Assembly: GCA_016290295.1 (NCBI GenBank)
Contig: JAEETJ010000006.1
Location: 1-64,000 of the forward strand
Direction: 5' to 3'
Length of the DNA: 64,000 nucleotides
Source: Bacteroidales bacterium
Lineage (GTDB): Bacteria; Bacteroidota; Bacteroidia; Bacteroidales; WCHB1-69
Under the pieces are notes generated by a model. The model had not been told where the DNA came from, ran no database searches, and saw only the letters and a list, made by a program, of their open reading frames with translations. This document shows positions 25,749 to 33,045 of this stretch, in pieces. The number at the start of each line of letters is the position of its first letter. Within the stretch, counting starts at the first letter, position 1. Made by a program: the position numbers and the translations under genes.

Positions 25749-25758
25749 TGCAAAAATA
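25749..25758 (-). promoter_or_regulatory. -7 box for the large T9SS type B gene
   Basis: Reverse strand TATTTTTGCA, 23 bp upstream of the ATG at 25726. It overlaps the longer TTG start at 25753, which argues against that start. Confidence 0.65.
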
Positions 25759-25821
25759 CATTTTTTTTTCAGATTATCATCCTTTTTTTTAGTAAAACTT
25801 GCTGCGTATCAATTTTTTCCT

Positions 25822-25830
25822 TATTTTTGC
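25822..25830 (+). promoter_or_regulatory. -7 box for the DUF4878 lipoprotein
   Basis: TATTTTTGC, 35 bp before the ATG at 25866. Confidence 0.55.
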
Positions 25831-25865
25831 CCTGATATTTATTGTTGAACCCAAACACAATTATT

Positions 25866-26240
25866 ATGAAAAAATTTACTTTAATCATCTCAACCGTAAT
25901 TTTAGCCGTTGTTTTTTGCGCTTGCAGCAGCTCTTCTGGTCCCAAAGCCGTAGTCAACGACTATTACAAAGCCTTGAAAAGCGGGGACTTTGAAAAAGCT
26001 ATGACCTACACCACCTTGACTGATGAAGCCGAAATTCAGCAGAATGTCAAGAAAATGCAGGATTTCAAATTCCAAGTTTCTGATTATGAAATACTTTCTG
26101 AAACAATTGCCGAAGATGGAGAGACAGCGACTGTAGACGTTAAATATACCGCTTCTTCCGCCTTCAAAGAGACTCCAGAGGAACAAACAGAGACCGTCAA
26201 GCTGGTGAAACAAGATGGCAAGTGGAAAATCAAGGAATAG
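25866..26240 (+). CDS. Small DUF4878-like lipoprotein
   Basis: The 124-residue protein starts at ATG 25866 (KKFTLIISTVILAVVFCAC, lipobox VFCAC) and has one NTF2-like DUF4878 domain: GPKAVVNDYYKALKSGDFEKAM, then ETATVDVKYT and TVKLVKQDGKWKIKE at the end. It is an envelope lipoprotein of unknown function. A TTG 24 bp further upstream is in frame but is not followed by a signal peptide as well placed. A hairpin with a U-tract overlaps its stop codon. Confidence 0.82.
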   Translation: MKKFTLIISTVILAVVFCACSSSSGPKAVVNDYYKALKSGDFEKAMTYTTLTDEAEIQQNVKKMQDFKFQVSDYEILSETIAEDGETATVDVKYTASSAFKETPEEQTETVKLVKQDGKWKIKE

Positions 26241-26255
26241 TTTTTATTCCTTTTT
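26232..26255 (+). terminator. Hairpin terminator overlapping the DUF4878 stop codon
   Basis: AAGGAATA (26232-26239) pairs perfectly with TATTCCTT (26245-26252), followed by a run of T. It contains the TAG stop codon of the lipoprotein gene and ends where the next gene begins, so it may terminate or attenuate transcription into that gene. Confidence 0.7.
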
Positions 26256-26889
26256 GATAAAAGGTAGAAATAAAGGCTTTCTTATTTCTGCCTTTTTTGT
26301 TTTCTTAATGATAGGCCTATGCTCCTGCGACCACAAAGCACAAGCCACACTGTTCCAATTACCTGAAGAATGGGAACTGCAAAGCGGGGATTTGGTGTTT
26401 CGGAAAGGAGGCAGTTTAGTCAGCCATACTGTTACTTTTGCTGATACCGGCAGCGTGTATTCCCATGTGGGCATGGTACTGTGGACGCCCGAAGGCTGGA
26501 AGGTGTTGCACGCTGTTCCCAACGAACGAGCCAGTAAACACGAAAAAGACAGTGTAAAATTGGAAAATATAGAGATTTTCTTCCGTTCCGACAGGGCTTC
26601 ACATGGAGCCGTTTACCGTCTGAATCCATCACCCGTGTCTTATGACACGCTCAAACTGCGGCAAAAAGGACTTGAGATTTACCAGCGTCATTTGCTTTTT
26701 GACGGATCCTTCGATGATTTGGACAGCAACGCTTTTTACTGCACCGAATTGGTATGGTTTATCTACCAGAAAGAGCTTGGCATTGACCTGTCGGAAAGCC
26801 GTCGCCACAAGGAACCACTTTTTCCACCGATGATTTTCTGTTCCGACATTCTCGCCTACCCCGAACTAAAAGAAATCCACAAATTCTGA
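26254..26889 (+). CDS. YiiX/NlpC-P60-like cysteine hydrolase, lipoprotein
   Basis: From the TTG at 26254 the protein (211 residues) starts with a lipoprotein signal (KGRNKGFLISAFFVFLMIGLCSC). An ATG at 26215 would add 13 residues, overlap the upstream gene by 26 bp and place the terminator hairpin inside the coding region, so the TTG is preferred. The domain is the permuted papain-like YiiX/YebB type: ELQSGDLVFRKGGS, the histidine in SHVGMVLW (about residue 70), and the cysteine in FYCTELVWFIYQ (about residue 167). It probably cleaves an amide or ester in the periplasm; the substrate is unknown. Confidence 0.75.
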   Translation: MIKGRNKGFLISAFFVFLMIGLCSCDHKAQATLFQLPEEWELQSGDLVFRKGGSLVSHTVTFADTGSVYSHVGMVLWTPEGWKVLHAVPNERASKHEKDSVKLENIEIFFRSDRASHGAVYRLNPSPVSYDTLKLRQKGLEIYQRHLLFDGSFDDLDSNAFYCTELVWFIYQKELGIDLSESRRHKEPLFPPMIFCSDILAYPELKEIHKF

Positions 26890-26911
26890 CGTCAACAAAC
26901 TTCAAACTCTC

Positions 26912-27008
26912 CTTGATCACGCAGTGCGAGACTCCCCTTGAGGGCATAGCCCGAAACTCCCCTCGAATGCACAGCATGAGACCCCCCTCGAGCGAAGCGA
27001 GACTCCCC
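26912..27008. repeat. Four 25-bp tandem units with changing palindromic centres
   Basis: Units start at 26912, 26937, 26962 and 26987. The frame CTyGA...GA(g/a)ACyCCC is kept while the centre changes: CAC-GCA-GTG, GGGC-ATA-GCCC, ATGC-ACA-GCAT, CTCG...CGAG. The arms change together and stay complementary in each unit. It lies downstream of the YiiX-like gene. Confidence 0.85.
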
Positions 27009-27065
27009 TTTCCAACTTTTCAAATCTTTTTTTTATCAAATATCCGTTTGTATTAAAAAAATTAT

Positions 27066-27075
27066 TATTTTTGCA
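27066..27075 (+). promoter_or_regulatory. -7 box for the TonB-C-like gene
   Basis: TATTTTTGCA, 39 bp before the ATG at 27115, with a TTTG at 27047-27050. Confidence 0.65.
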
Positions 27076-27114
27076 GATTGAATGTATTGGATATAAAAGT
27101 TAAAAAAATAGATT

Positions 27115-27603
27115 ATGAAAAACTTCAAATGTTTATTATCCTTAGTGTTAGCTGCAGCATTTGTTTTCTGTGCATCTAACAGCTTTGCACAAAGCAACAA
27201 TTGTAGAGACGAAAACGGAAACGTCAAGAAAGGCGGCATCGCTTTAACCCGTGATGATGAAAACGGCAATCACAACACGCCAACCGCAGCGCTGTCTTAT
27301 CCAAAATTCGATGGCGGCAATAAAGCAATGTACCGCTATATATACAAGAACCAGCAGTATCCTCAGAATCTGAAAAGCCGTGGTATCAGCGGTCAAAGCC
27401 AAGTGCAATTCATGGTTAATACCGATGGCACCATCTCTGATGTAGAATTGTTCAAGAGCTCTGGCTACAAGGAATTTGACGACGAAGCCATTCGCATTGT
27501 GAAATCCTTCCCGAAATGGGTTCCAGCTAAGCAAGATTGTCAAGAGATTCCTTTCAAGACCGTGGTTACGATTCCGTTTGACGCAGCAAGAACTAAAAAC
27601 TAA
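27115..27603 (+). CDS. Secreted protein with TonB C-terminal-like domain
   Basis: The 162-residue protein has a signal peptide (about residues 1-25, ending SNSFAQ) and then a TonB C-terminal fold: YPKFDGGNKAMYRYIYKN, GISGQSQVQFMVNTDGTISDVELFKSSG, FDDEAIRIVKSFPKWVPAKQ. Because it has a cleavable signal and no TM anchor or proline-rich spacer, it is not a classical TonB. Proteins like this are common in Bacteroidota as free periplasmic TonB-C domains. The last codons and stop lie in an AACTAAAAACTAA word array, and a strong terminator follows. Confidence 0.82.
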   Translation: MKNFKCLLSLVLAAAFVFCASNSFAQSNNCRDENGNVKKGGIALTRDDENGNHNTPTAALSYPKFDGGNKAMYRYIYKNQQYPQNLKSRGISGQSQVQFMVNTDGTISDVELFKSSGYKEFDDEAIRIVKSFPKWVPAKQDCQEIPFKTVVTIPFDAARTKN

Positions 27604-27621
27604 AAACTAAGAATTAAGAAA

Positions 27622-27651
27622 AAAGGCTGAGAAGACTCAGCCTTTTTTTTT
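27622..27651 (+). terminator. Rho-independent terminator
   Basis: AAAGGCTGAG pairs with CTCAGCCTTT around a GAAGA loop region, followed by eight or more T. It terminates the TonB-C-like gene. Confidence 0.88.
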
Positions 27652-27721
27652 GAAATTATCGAAATAACAATGGAGTGTAATTCACCTTTGACTCTTAACT
27701 CTTAGTTATTGGTTTAAAACA

Positions 27722-27750
27722 AAAAAAGACGGCCACATGGTCGTCTTTTT
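27722..27750 (-). terminator. Terminator of the tRNA Thr-Tyr-Gly transcript
   Basis: AAAAGACGGCC and GGTCGTCTTTT pair with a short loop; on the reverse strand a T-run follows. It lies 19 bp after the last tRNA gene and may also work on the forward strand. Confidence 0.78.
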
Positions 27751-27768
27751 ATTTCGTTGCGAAAGTGA

Positions 27769-27840
27769 GCGGAAGACGGGTCTCGAACCCGCTACCTACA
27801 GCTTGGAAGGCTGTCGCTCTGCCAAATGAGCTACTTCCGC
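27769..27840 (-). tRNA. tRNA-Gly (anticodon TCC)
   Basis: A 72-nt cloverleaf on the reverse strand with acceptor stem GCGGAAG/CTTCCGC, anticodon stem ACAGC/GCTGT around CTTCCAA, and GTTCGAG in the T loop. CCA is not encoded. Third in a tRNA cluster. Confidence 0.95.
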
Positions 27841-27849
27841 AGTGGGATG

Positions 27850-27932
27850 TGGGAGGGGGAGGATTCGAACCTCCGAAGGCTTCGCCAACAGATTTACAGT
27901 CTGCCCCATTTGACCGCTCTGGTACCCTCCCA
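27850..27932 (-). tRNA. tRNA-Tyr (anticodon GTA)
   Basis: An 83-nt class II tRNA on the reverse strand with acceptor TGGGAGG/CCTCCCA, anticodon stem CAGA/TCTG around CTGTAAA, a long variable arm (GGCGAAGCC) and GGTTCGAATCC T arm. Confidence 0.95.
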
Positions 27933-27937
27933 ATTGA

Positions 27938-28009
27938 GCCGATAGACGGACTCGAACCGCCGACCGGCTGATTACAAATCAGCTGCTCTACCAACTGAGC
28001 TACATCGGC
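27938..28009 (-). tRNA. tRNA-Thr (anticodon TGT)
   Basis: A 72-nt cloverleaf on the reverse strand with acceptor GCCGATG/TATCGGC, anticodon stem CTGAT/ATCAG around TTGTA, and GGTTCGAGTCC T arm. First in the Thr-Tyr-Gly cluster, an order often found ahead of tuf in Bacteroidota, though tuf is not here. Confidence 0.95.
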
Positions 28010-28059
28010 TTGAGATTTTTACCCTTTCAAATAACATTCACCGTTTCAAAAAATCGGTT

Positions 28060-28069
28060 TGCAAAAATA
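28060..28069 (-). promoter_or_regulatory. -7 box for the tRNA cluster
   Basis: Reverse strand TATTTTTGCA, 51 bp upstream of tRNA-Thr. The remaining gap to 28351 is AT-rich, with no gene or clear repeat seen. Confidence 0.65.
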
Positions 28070-28351
28070 GACTTTTTTTCAATACAAAACACAAAATCAG
28101 ATTATTTTTTTAAAAATCAAACATATCTCACACATTATCAAGAAGATATTTTTCAAACAAATGCTATTTTAAACCTTTCCAGCCACTTAGTATCTATCAC
28201 TTTCAAGTGTGAAAATCTGATCTTTTCGGATAATTCATGATTATAATAACAAAAGGACACTCTATGAAACAGCAAAAAACACATTAGGATTTTTTAGGAT
28301 TTTTTCACTATAAAATTTATCAACAATCGAAGATGATATACATAATTTTTG

Positions 28352-28361
28352 TATTTTTGCA
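28352..28361 (+). promoter_or_regulatory. -7 box for the T9SS type A giant
   Basis: TATTTTTGCA, with a 66-nt leader to the ATG at 28427. Confidence 0.65.
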
Positions 28362-28426
28362 GACTTAAAATTATAATGAGGAAAAAACGACAAAACAACT
28401 TTTATTATTAACCAAATTTATTTATT

Positions 28427-31400
28427 ATGAAAAAACTCTTTACAACGATGCTGCTTGTGCTCGCATTAGTCATTGTGGGCAAGGCACAACAAGTACTGTT
28501 GAGCGAGGATTTCAACAATGGTTTCCCCTCAACATGGTACACTGTGGACGCTGACGGAGACGGTCACAATTGGGGCAACTTTGCCATGACTGGCCATTCC
28601 GGAGCAGAGACCGACAGCTGCGCAACCTCCCAGTCTTATACCAGCGCTGATGGTGCTCTCAATCCTAACAACTGGCTGATTACTCCTGCCATTTCTATCC
28701 CTGCTAACAGCTACCCCATGCTTACTTTCTGGGTATGTGCTCAGGATGCCAACTACCCAGCAGAACACTATGGCGTGTATGTAACCACCAGTACTGACTA
28801 CATGAACCCCAACAACTATACCTTGTTGTTTGAGGAAACTTTGGATGCCAATGGTGGTTCCAGAGCCCAAGGTGCATGGAAACAGAAAACAGCCGTTTTG
28901 ACCGCATACGCAGGACAAAACGTTCACATTGCTTTCAGACACTTTAACTGCTCCGATGAATTTTACATCAACTTGGACGATGTGTCTATTGAAGTCATCA
29001 CCGATCCTACTTTGTTTGTTTCTCCTGAATCTCTTCAATTCACCGCTGGTGCACTTGGCAGTGATTTCGGCAGAAAGAACATCTCTGTGACTGGTGTATT
29101 ATTGACTAACGATGTAACCATTTCTGTACCTGCCACTTCTCCTTTCGGCATTTCTACAGACACTATCACTTACAGCAAAACTGTAACCCTGACTCCTAAC
29201 AACGGCAACGCCGCTGCAACTATCTATGTTGTCTTCAACCCCACTACCGTTGGTTATTATGAAGATGCTATCAGCGTCGTTTCAAATGGAGCACCCTCTT
29301 TCAACATTCCTGTAAAAGGTTTGGCCCTCGATTGCAGTCAGAGCATGACTATTCCTTGGTATGAAGACTTCGCCACTGAAGATTTTCCCGCCAACTGCTG
29401 GACTATGACTTCCACCGATACCGCAGACTATGAATCAGACGGACAAATTTATCCTGGCGTAAAGAGATATACTTGGTTCAACTCTATCACCAGCCAATAT
29501 GCTTCTGTTGTTGGTCACGCTGACGCCGTTCAGGATGAGCATCTCTACACTCCTGTTTTCAATTTGAGCAACGCTACCGGTGCTGCTGACTTCCAATTTG
29601 AATTCAGAACCAACCCCAACATTGATGCATTGATTAACGGCGAAGTAAGATTCACCGTGAACATGAGCACTGATGGTGGTAACACCTTTACCACCATTTG
29701 GGATGTGGCAGATATTCGCGCTGAATACTCAGCCAACTGGGCTAGCTGGTCAGACATTTGGCCGGTAAGCATCAACATGGACCAGTATGTTGGCACCAAC
29801 GCAAACATCCAATTCGACTTCCACTATGAAGCTGACATGGGTGCTGCTGACCAAGCTATTATCCAGAATGTGAAATTCACCAACTATTTCGATCCCAGAA
29901 TGGATGTTACCACTGAAGATACCATCTCCGTATTTACATACGTTGGCAATCCTGAAGCAGTTATTATCCCCGTTGAAGGTCGTAACCTCAACAGCACAAT
30001 TGCTGTAACCACCACTGCTCCTTTCGAAGTTTCAGCTGACGGCATTACTTTTGCCACTACCGCTACTCTTCCTGCTTTAGGTGGTAACTTGTATGCAAGA
30101 TTCAACCCGACAACTGAAATGGTTGGCGCTAATGCTACCGTTACTATTGTCAACAACTATACCGACGCTACCGGCACCTATCCCAGCACCACTTTCAGCA
30201 AAACTGTTGTGATGTTAGGTAACTCATATGATTGTTCAGGTGTTGTACTGCCTATCGCAGAAAGTTTCGAGAGCGAAGAAGGTACCGTTCTGGCTCCTAA
30301 CACTACTGAATACTGCTGGTCAGCATTCAAAGCTAACACTAGAGATGCTCAGAATGACATCATCAACTCCAATGACTACGCATACGATGGCAACCTGTCA
30401 TTCCGTTTCTCCTCATTCAAATACAATGCTCAGCAAATTTACACCCAGTACCTCATTTCTCCTGAATTGAGTGCTACCAACCCCATGCTGGTAATGTTCA
30501 ACTATGCTAACGCTTCCGCATTGAAAGATGAGACCTTCGCCGTTGGTTATTCAACTACTGGCAATGATGTCAACGACTTCACTTGGGAACCCGACATCGT
30601 TAACGCCGCCAACACTGATTGGCAGCTGTACCGCAACACCAACGTTCCCGCTAACGTGAAATATGTTGCTATCCAGTATAAATCACAGCGTCAGGCTTAC
30701 TTGTACATTGATAACTTCCAGGTTATGGAAGCTCCCTCATGCATGTTCCCTGTTGAAGTAAGAGCTGAAAGCACTAACGAAAATAGCGCTAACATCATGT
30801 GGACTGCCGGTGCCAACGAAACCTCATGGGAAATCGTATATGGTACTGCTCCAGTTGATTTGACCGCTACTCCTACCTCAGTTACCACCCTGGGTACAAC
30901 CCTGAGCGGTTTGACAGCTAACACCCATTATCAGGTAGCTGTTCGCGCCATCTGTGGTGACGGTCATAGCGATTGGTCAGAAGTTGCTGATTTCTGGACC
31001 ACTACTACTCCTGCAACTATTCCTTATACCCAAACATTTGAAGAAAACGATGCTGACCGCGCTAACTGGGTACTCGTTAACGGTAACGAATCCAACTATT
31101 TCATGTATGGCAATATTCCTGGTTCAACTACAGGAAAAGCCCTGATGATCACTCAGGATGGTAGCACCAACACTTACCTCAATGCATCTGAGACTTCTAA
31201 CTACAGCACCGTTTGGGCATATAGAGACATTCAATTCCCTGAAACCACAGCTGCTGGCTTCATGCTCACATTGAACTGGAAATGCTTCGGTGAAGTTGAC
31301 TACGACTTTGGTGAAATGTTCATCGGTAACGCTACTGAAGTTACCAATTTCGAAAGAAATGAAAACGTTCCTGGTTTCATCGATGTCAATACTGCTCACT

Positions 31401-32854
31401 ACACTCCCGCTGGCTTAACCAAATTAGATAGATTTGTAAACAAAGCCCAGATGCAGACTGGTGCATATATCATCCCCAGCAGTGGAAACGCTGGTCAGGT
31501 GAAACGTCTGTATTTCTTATGGACCAACGACTCCTTGAGTGGTGCTGAAACTCCTCTCGCTATTGACAACATCAATATTACAATCCCAGCATTCGCCAAC
31601 ATGAGCGGTACTGTTACCGACGACCAAACTGGCACAGCTATTCCTAACGCTACCATCAGCATGGTTTCCAACCAGGGCTTCTCCGCTTCTGCTACTACCG
31701 ATGCTAATGGTCAATATACTATCAGCGATATCGTTGCTGGTTACTATACCATCGAAGTAAATGCTAATGGCTATCAGATGTTGAATACTGGTTATGCTTT
31801 GGCAGAAGGTGAAAACAACGTTGACTTCGAATTGACCGTTGAAGCATGCGCTATTATTCCTACTAATGTATCTTATACAGTGGAAGATGACAATGCAATC
31901 ATTATCTGGGATAATATCGAAGATGGCGTAATGACTCAATGCAACAGTATGGATGCTGAATCCTCTATCGGTGCTGGTACCCAATATTCAATGGGTGCAT
32001 ACCATGTTTTCACACCCTCAGACCTGAACAAATACAATGGATGTACCATCAATTCTATCGGTGGTTACTTCAATGGTGAACTTGAATATACTACCTATAC
32101 CCTCCGTATTTGGGTAGGCGGTACAACAACTGATGGTCCTGCTTCTCCAAATCCCACTTACGAACAAGAAATCACTCCCGACGAAGTTACAGTCGGTGCT
32201 TGGAATGACATCGTTCTGAATACTCCTTACGTTATCGATGGTTCACAAGTATTATGGATTGGTTTCCACATTTCAGTTTCAGGTGCCAGTGCAAGTGTTT
32301 ATTCTATGGGTGTAACCGATCACAACAACAACCTTGAAGAATATGGCAATGCCATGTATTTCAACAGTGGCTGGGGTAACTTGACTTCTGCTGGTGTTGC
32401 TGGTTACAACTGGATGATTCGTGCTAATGTTGTAGCTCCCGATTTGCATTACAATGTTTTGGCTGATGGTATGGTAATCGCTTCCAACCTCGACGAAGCA
32501 ACCTATGTTGTATCTCCCTATGATCCTAACACTTGTTATCAAGTAGTAACCATCTGCGAAAACGGACAGCTCTCTAGTCCTTCAGAATGTGCTGAAATCG
32601 TTGGCATCAACGACGTTAACGCTAGCAACTCATTCGAAGTATATCCGAATCCTGCTCACGAAACTGTAAACGTTTCTACTACCATGGACGTTCAGAAAGT
32701 TGAAGTGATGAACTACTTAGGTCAGGTGATCTTCTCACAGAACACTACCAACAACAACTTCACTTTGAATGTTTCCAACTATGCTGACGGCGTTTACTTC
32801 ATCCGCATTAGCGGCAATGATGGTATCGCTACTCAGAAACTGATCAAGAAATAA
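28427..32854 (+). CDS. 1475-residue cell-surface protein, cleaved-adhesin/FN3 domains, T9SS type A
   Basis: It has a signal peptide (KKLFTTMLLVLALVIVGKAQ), then several cleaved-adhesin/choice-of-anchor-J (MAM-like) jelly-roll domains (SEDFNNGFPSTWYTVDADGDG near 26; others near 305, 610 and 875). These alternate with Ig-like domains (near 200 and 500), a fibronectin type III domain (about 775-865, VRAESTNENSANIMW), a carboxypeptidase regulatory-like domain (about 1057-1130, SGTVTDDQTGTAIPNATI), and a C-terminal type A sorting domain (FEVYPNPAHETVNVS to ATQKLIKK). Such domains are found in gingipain-type adhesins and mucin- or matrix-binding proteins. No protease domain is seen. By eye its codons favour GCT, GGT, ACT and AAC more than neighbours, as in highly expressed genes. 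Strong terminator follows. Confidence 0.88.
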   Translation: MKKLFTTMLLVLALVIVGKAQQVLLSEDFNNGFPSTWYTVDADGDGHNWGNFAMTGHSGAETDSCATSQSYTSADGALNPNNWLITPAISIPANSYPMLTFWVCAQDANYPAEHYGVYVTTSTDYMNPNNYTLLFEETLDANGGSRAQGAWKQKTAVLTAYAGQNVHIAFRHFNCSDEFYINLDDVSIEVITDPTLFVSPESLQFTAGALGSDFGRKNISVTGVLLTNDVTISVPATSPFGISTDTITYSKTVTLTPNNGNAAATIYVVFNPTTVGYYEDAISVVSNGAPSFNIPVKGLALDCSQSMTIPWYEDFATEDFPANCWTMTSTDTADYESDGQIYPGVKRYTWFNSITSQYASVVGHADAVQDEHLYTPVFNLSNATGAADFQFEFRTNPNIDALINGEVRFTVNMSTDGGNTFTTIWDVADIRAEYSANWASWSDIWPVSINMDQYVGTNANIQFDFHYEADMGAADQAIIQNVKFTNYFDPRMDVTTEDTISVFTYVGNPEAVIIPVEGRNLNSTIAVTTTAPFEVSADGITFATTATLPALGGNLYARFNPTTEMVGANATVTIVNNYTDATGTYPSTTFSKTVVMLGNSYDCSGVVLPIAESFESEEGTVLAPNTTEYCWSAFKANTRDAQNDIINSNDYAYDGNLSFRFSSFKYNAQQIYTQYLISPELSATNPMLVMFNYANASALKDETFAVGYSTTGNDVNDFTWEPDIVNAANTDWQLYRNTNVPANVKYVAIQYKSQRQAYLYIDNFQVMEAPSCMFPVEVRAESTNENSANIMWTAGANETSWEIVYGTAPVDLTATPTSVTTLGTTLSGLTANTHYQVAVRAICGDGHSDWSEVADFWTTTTPATIPYTQTFEENDADRANWVLVNGNESNYFMYGNIPGSTTGKALMITQDGSTNTYLNASETSNYSTVWAYRDIQFPETTAAGFMLTLNWKCFGEVDYDFGEMFIGNATEVTNFERNENVPGFIDVNTAHYTPAGLTKLDRFVNKAQMQTGAYIIPSSGNAGQVKRLYFLWTNDSLSGAETPLAIDNINITIPAFANMSGTVTDDQTGTAIPNATISMVSNQGFSASATTDANGQYTISDIVAGYYTIEVNANGYQMLNTGYALAEGENNVDFELTVEACAIIPTNVSYTVEDDNAIIIWDNIEDGVMTQCNSMDAESSIGAGTQYSMGAYHVFTPSDLNKYNGCTINSIGGYFNGELEYTTYTLRIWVGGTTTDGPASPNPTYEQEITPDEVTVGAWNDIVLNTPYVIDGSQVLWIGFHISVSGASASVYSMGVTDHNNNLEEYGNAMYFNSGWGNLTSAGVAGYNWMIRANVVAPDLHYNVLADGMVIASNLDEATYVVSPYDPNTCYQVVTICENGQLSSPSECAEIVGINDVNASNSFEVYPNPAHETVNVSTTMDVQKVEVMNYLGQVIFSQNTTNNNFTLNVSNYADGVYFIRISGNDGIATQKLIKK

Positions 32855-32868
32855 TCTTTCTTAATCAT

Positions 32869-32902
32869 AAAAAAAGGTCGACCAAATGGTCGACCTTTTT
32901 TG
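32869..32902 (+). terminator. Rho-independent terminator of the T9SS type A gene
   Basis: AAAAAAGGTCGACCA and TGGTCGACCTTTTTT form a perfect stem around AAA, ending in a T-run, 15 bp after the stop codon. Confidence 0.92.
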
Positions 32903-32940
32903 TTTTAAACGTTCAAGGTATCATGTTGTCTATTATATAA

Positions 32941-32970
32941 TGTAGAGAAGCAATTTTTTGCGTCTCTACA
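32941..32970. repeat. GTAGAGA palindrome element
   Basis: TGTAGAGAAGCAA and TTGCGTCTCTACA pair with one mismatch around TTTT. The outer arms match 18821-18849, and a related GTAGGGACGCACTGCGTGC sits at 50575-50597. Confidence 0.78.
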
Positions 32971-33012
32971 ACAATTCAACATATAAACAGATAAACAAAT
33001 CAACAAAATTTG

Positions 33013-33022
33013 TATTTTTGCA
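33013..33022 (+). promoter_or_regulatory. -7 box for the FadL-like gene
   Basis: TATTTTTGCA, 24 bp before the ATG at 33046. It follows the in-frame TTG at 33010 directly, which argues that the TTG is not the start. Confidence 0.65.
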
Positions 33023-33045
33023 AATTCATAAAAAGAATCAAGATC

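Noticed and set aside
26912..27008. CRISPR array
   Set aside because: Units are contiguous 25-bp tandem copies with palindromic centres, not conserved repeats with unique 30-40-bp spacers, and no cas gene is near.
27115..27603. Classical TonB energy transducer
   Set aside because: It has a cleavable signal and no N-terminal anchor or proline-rich spacer, and no exbBD genes are near.
27765..27971. Open frames crossing the tRNA cluster
   Set aside because: They lie over three well-formed tRNA genes.
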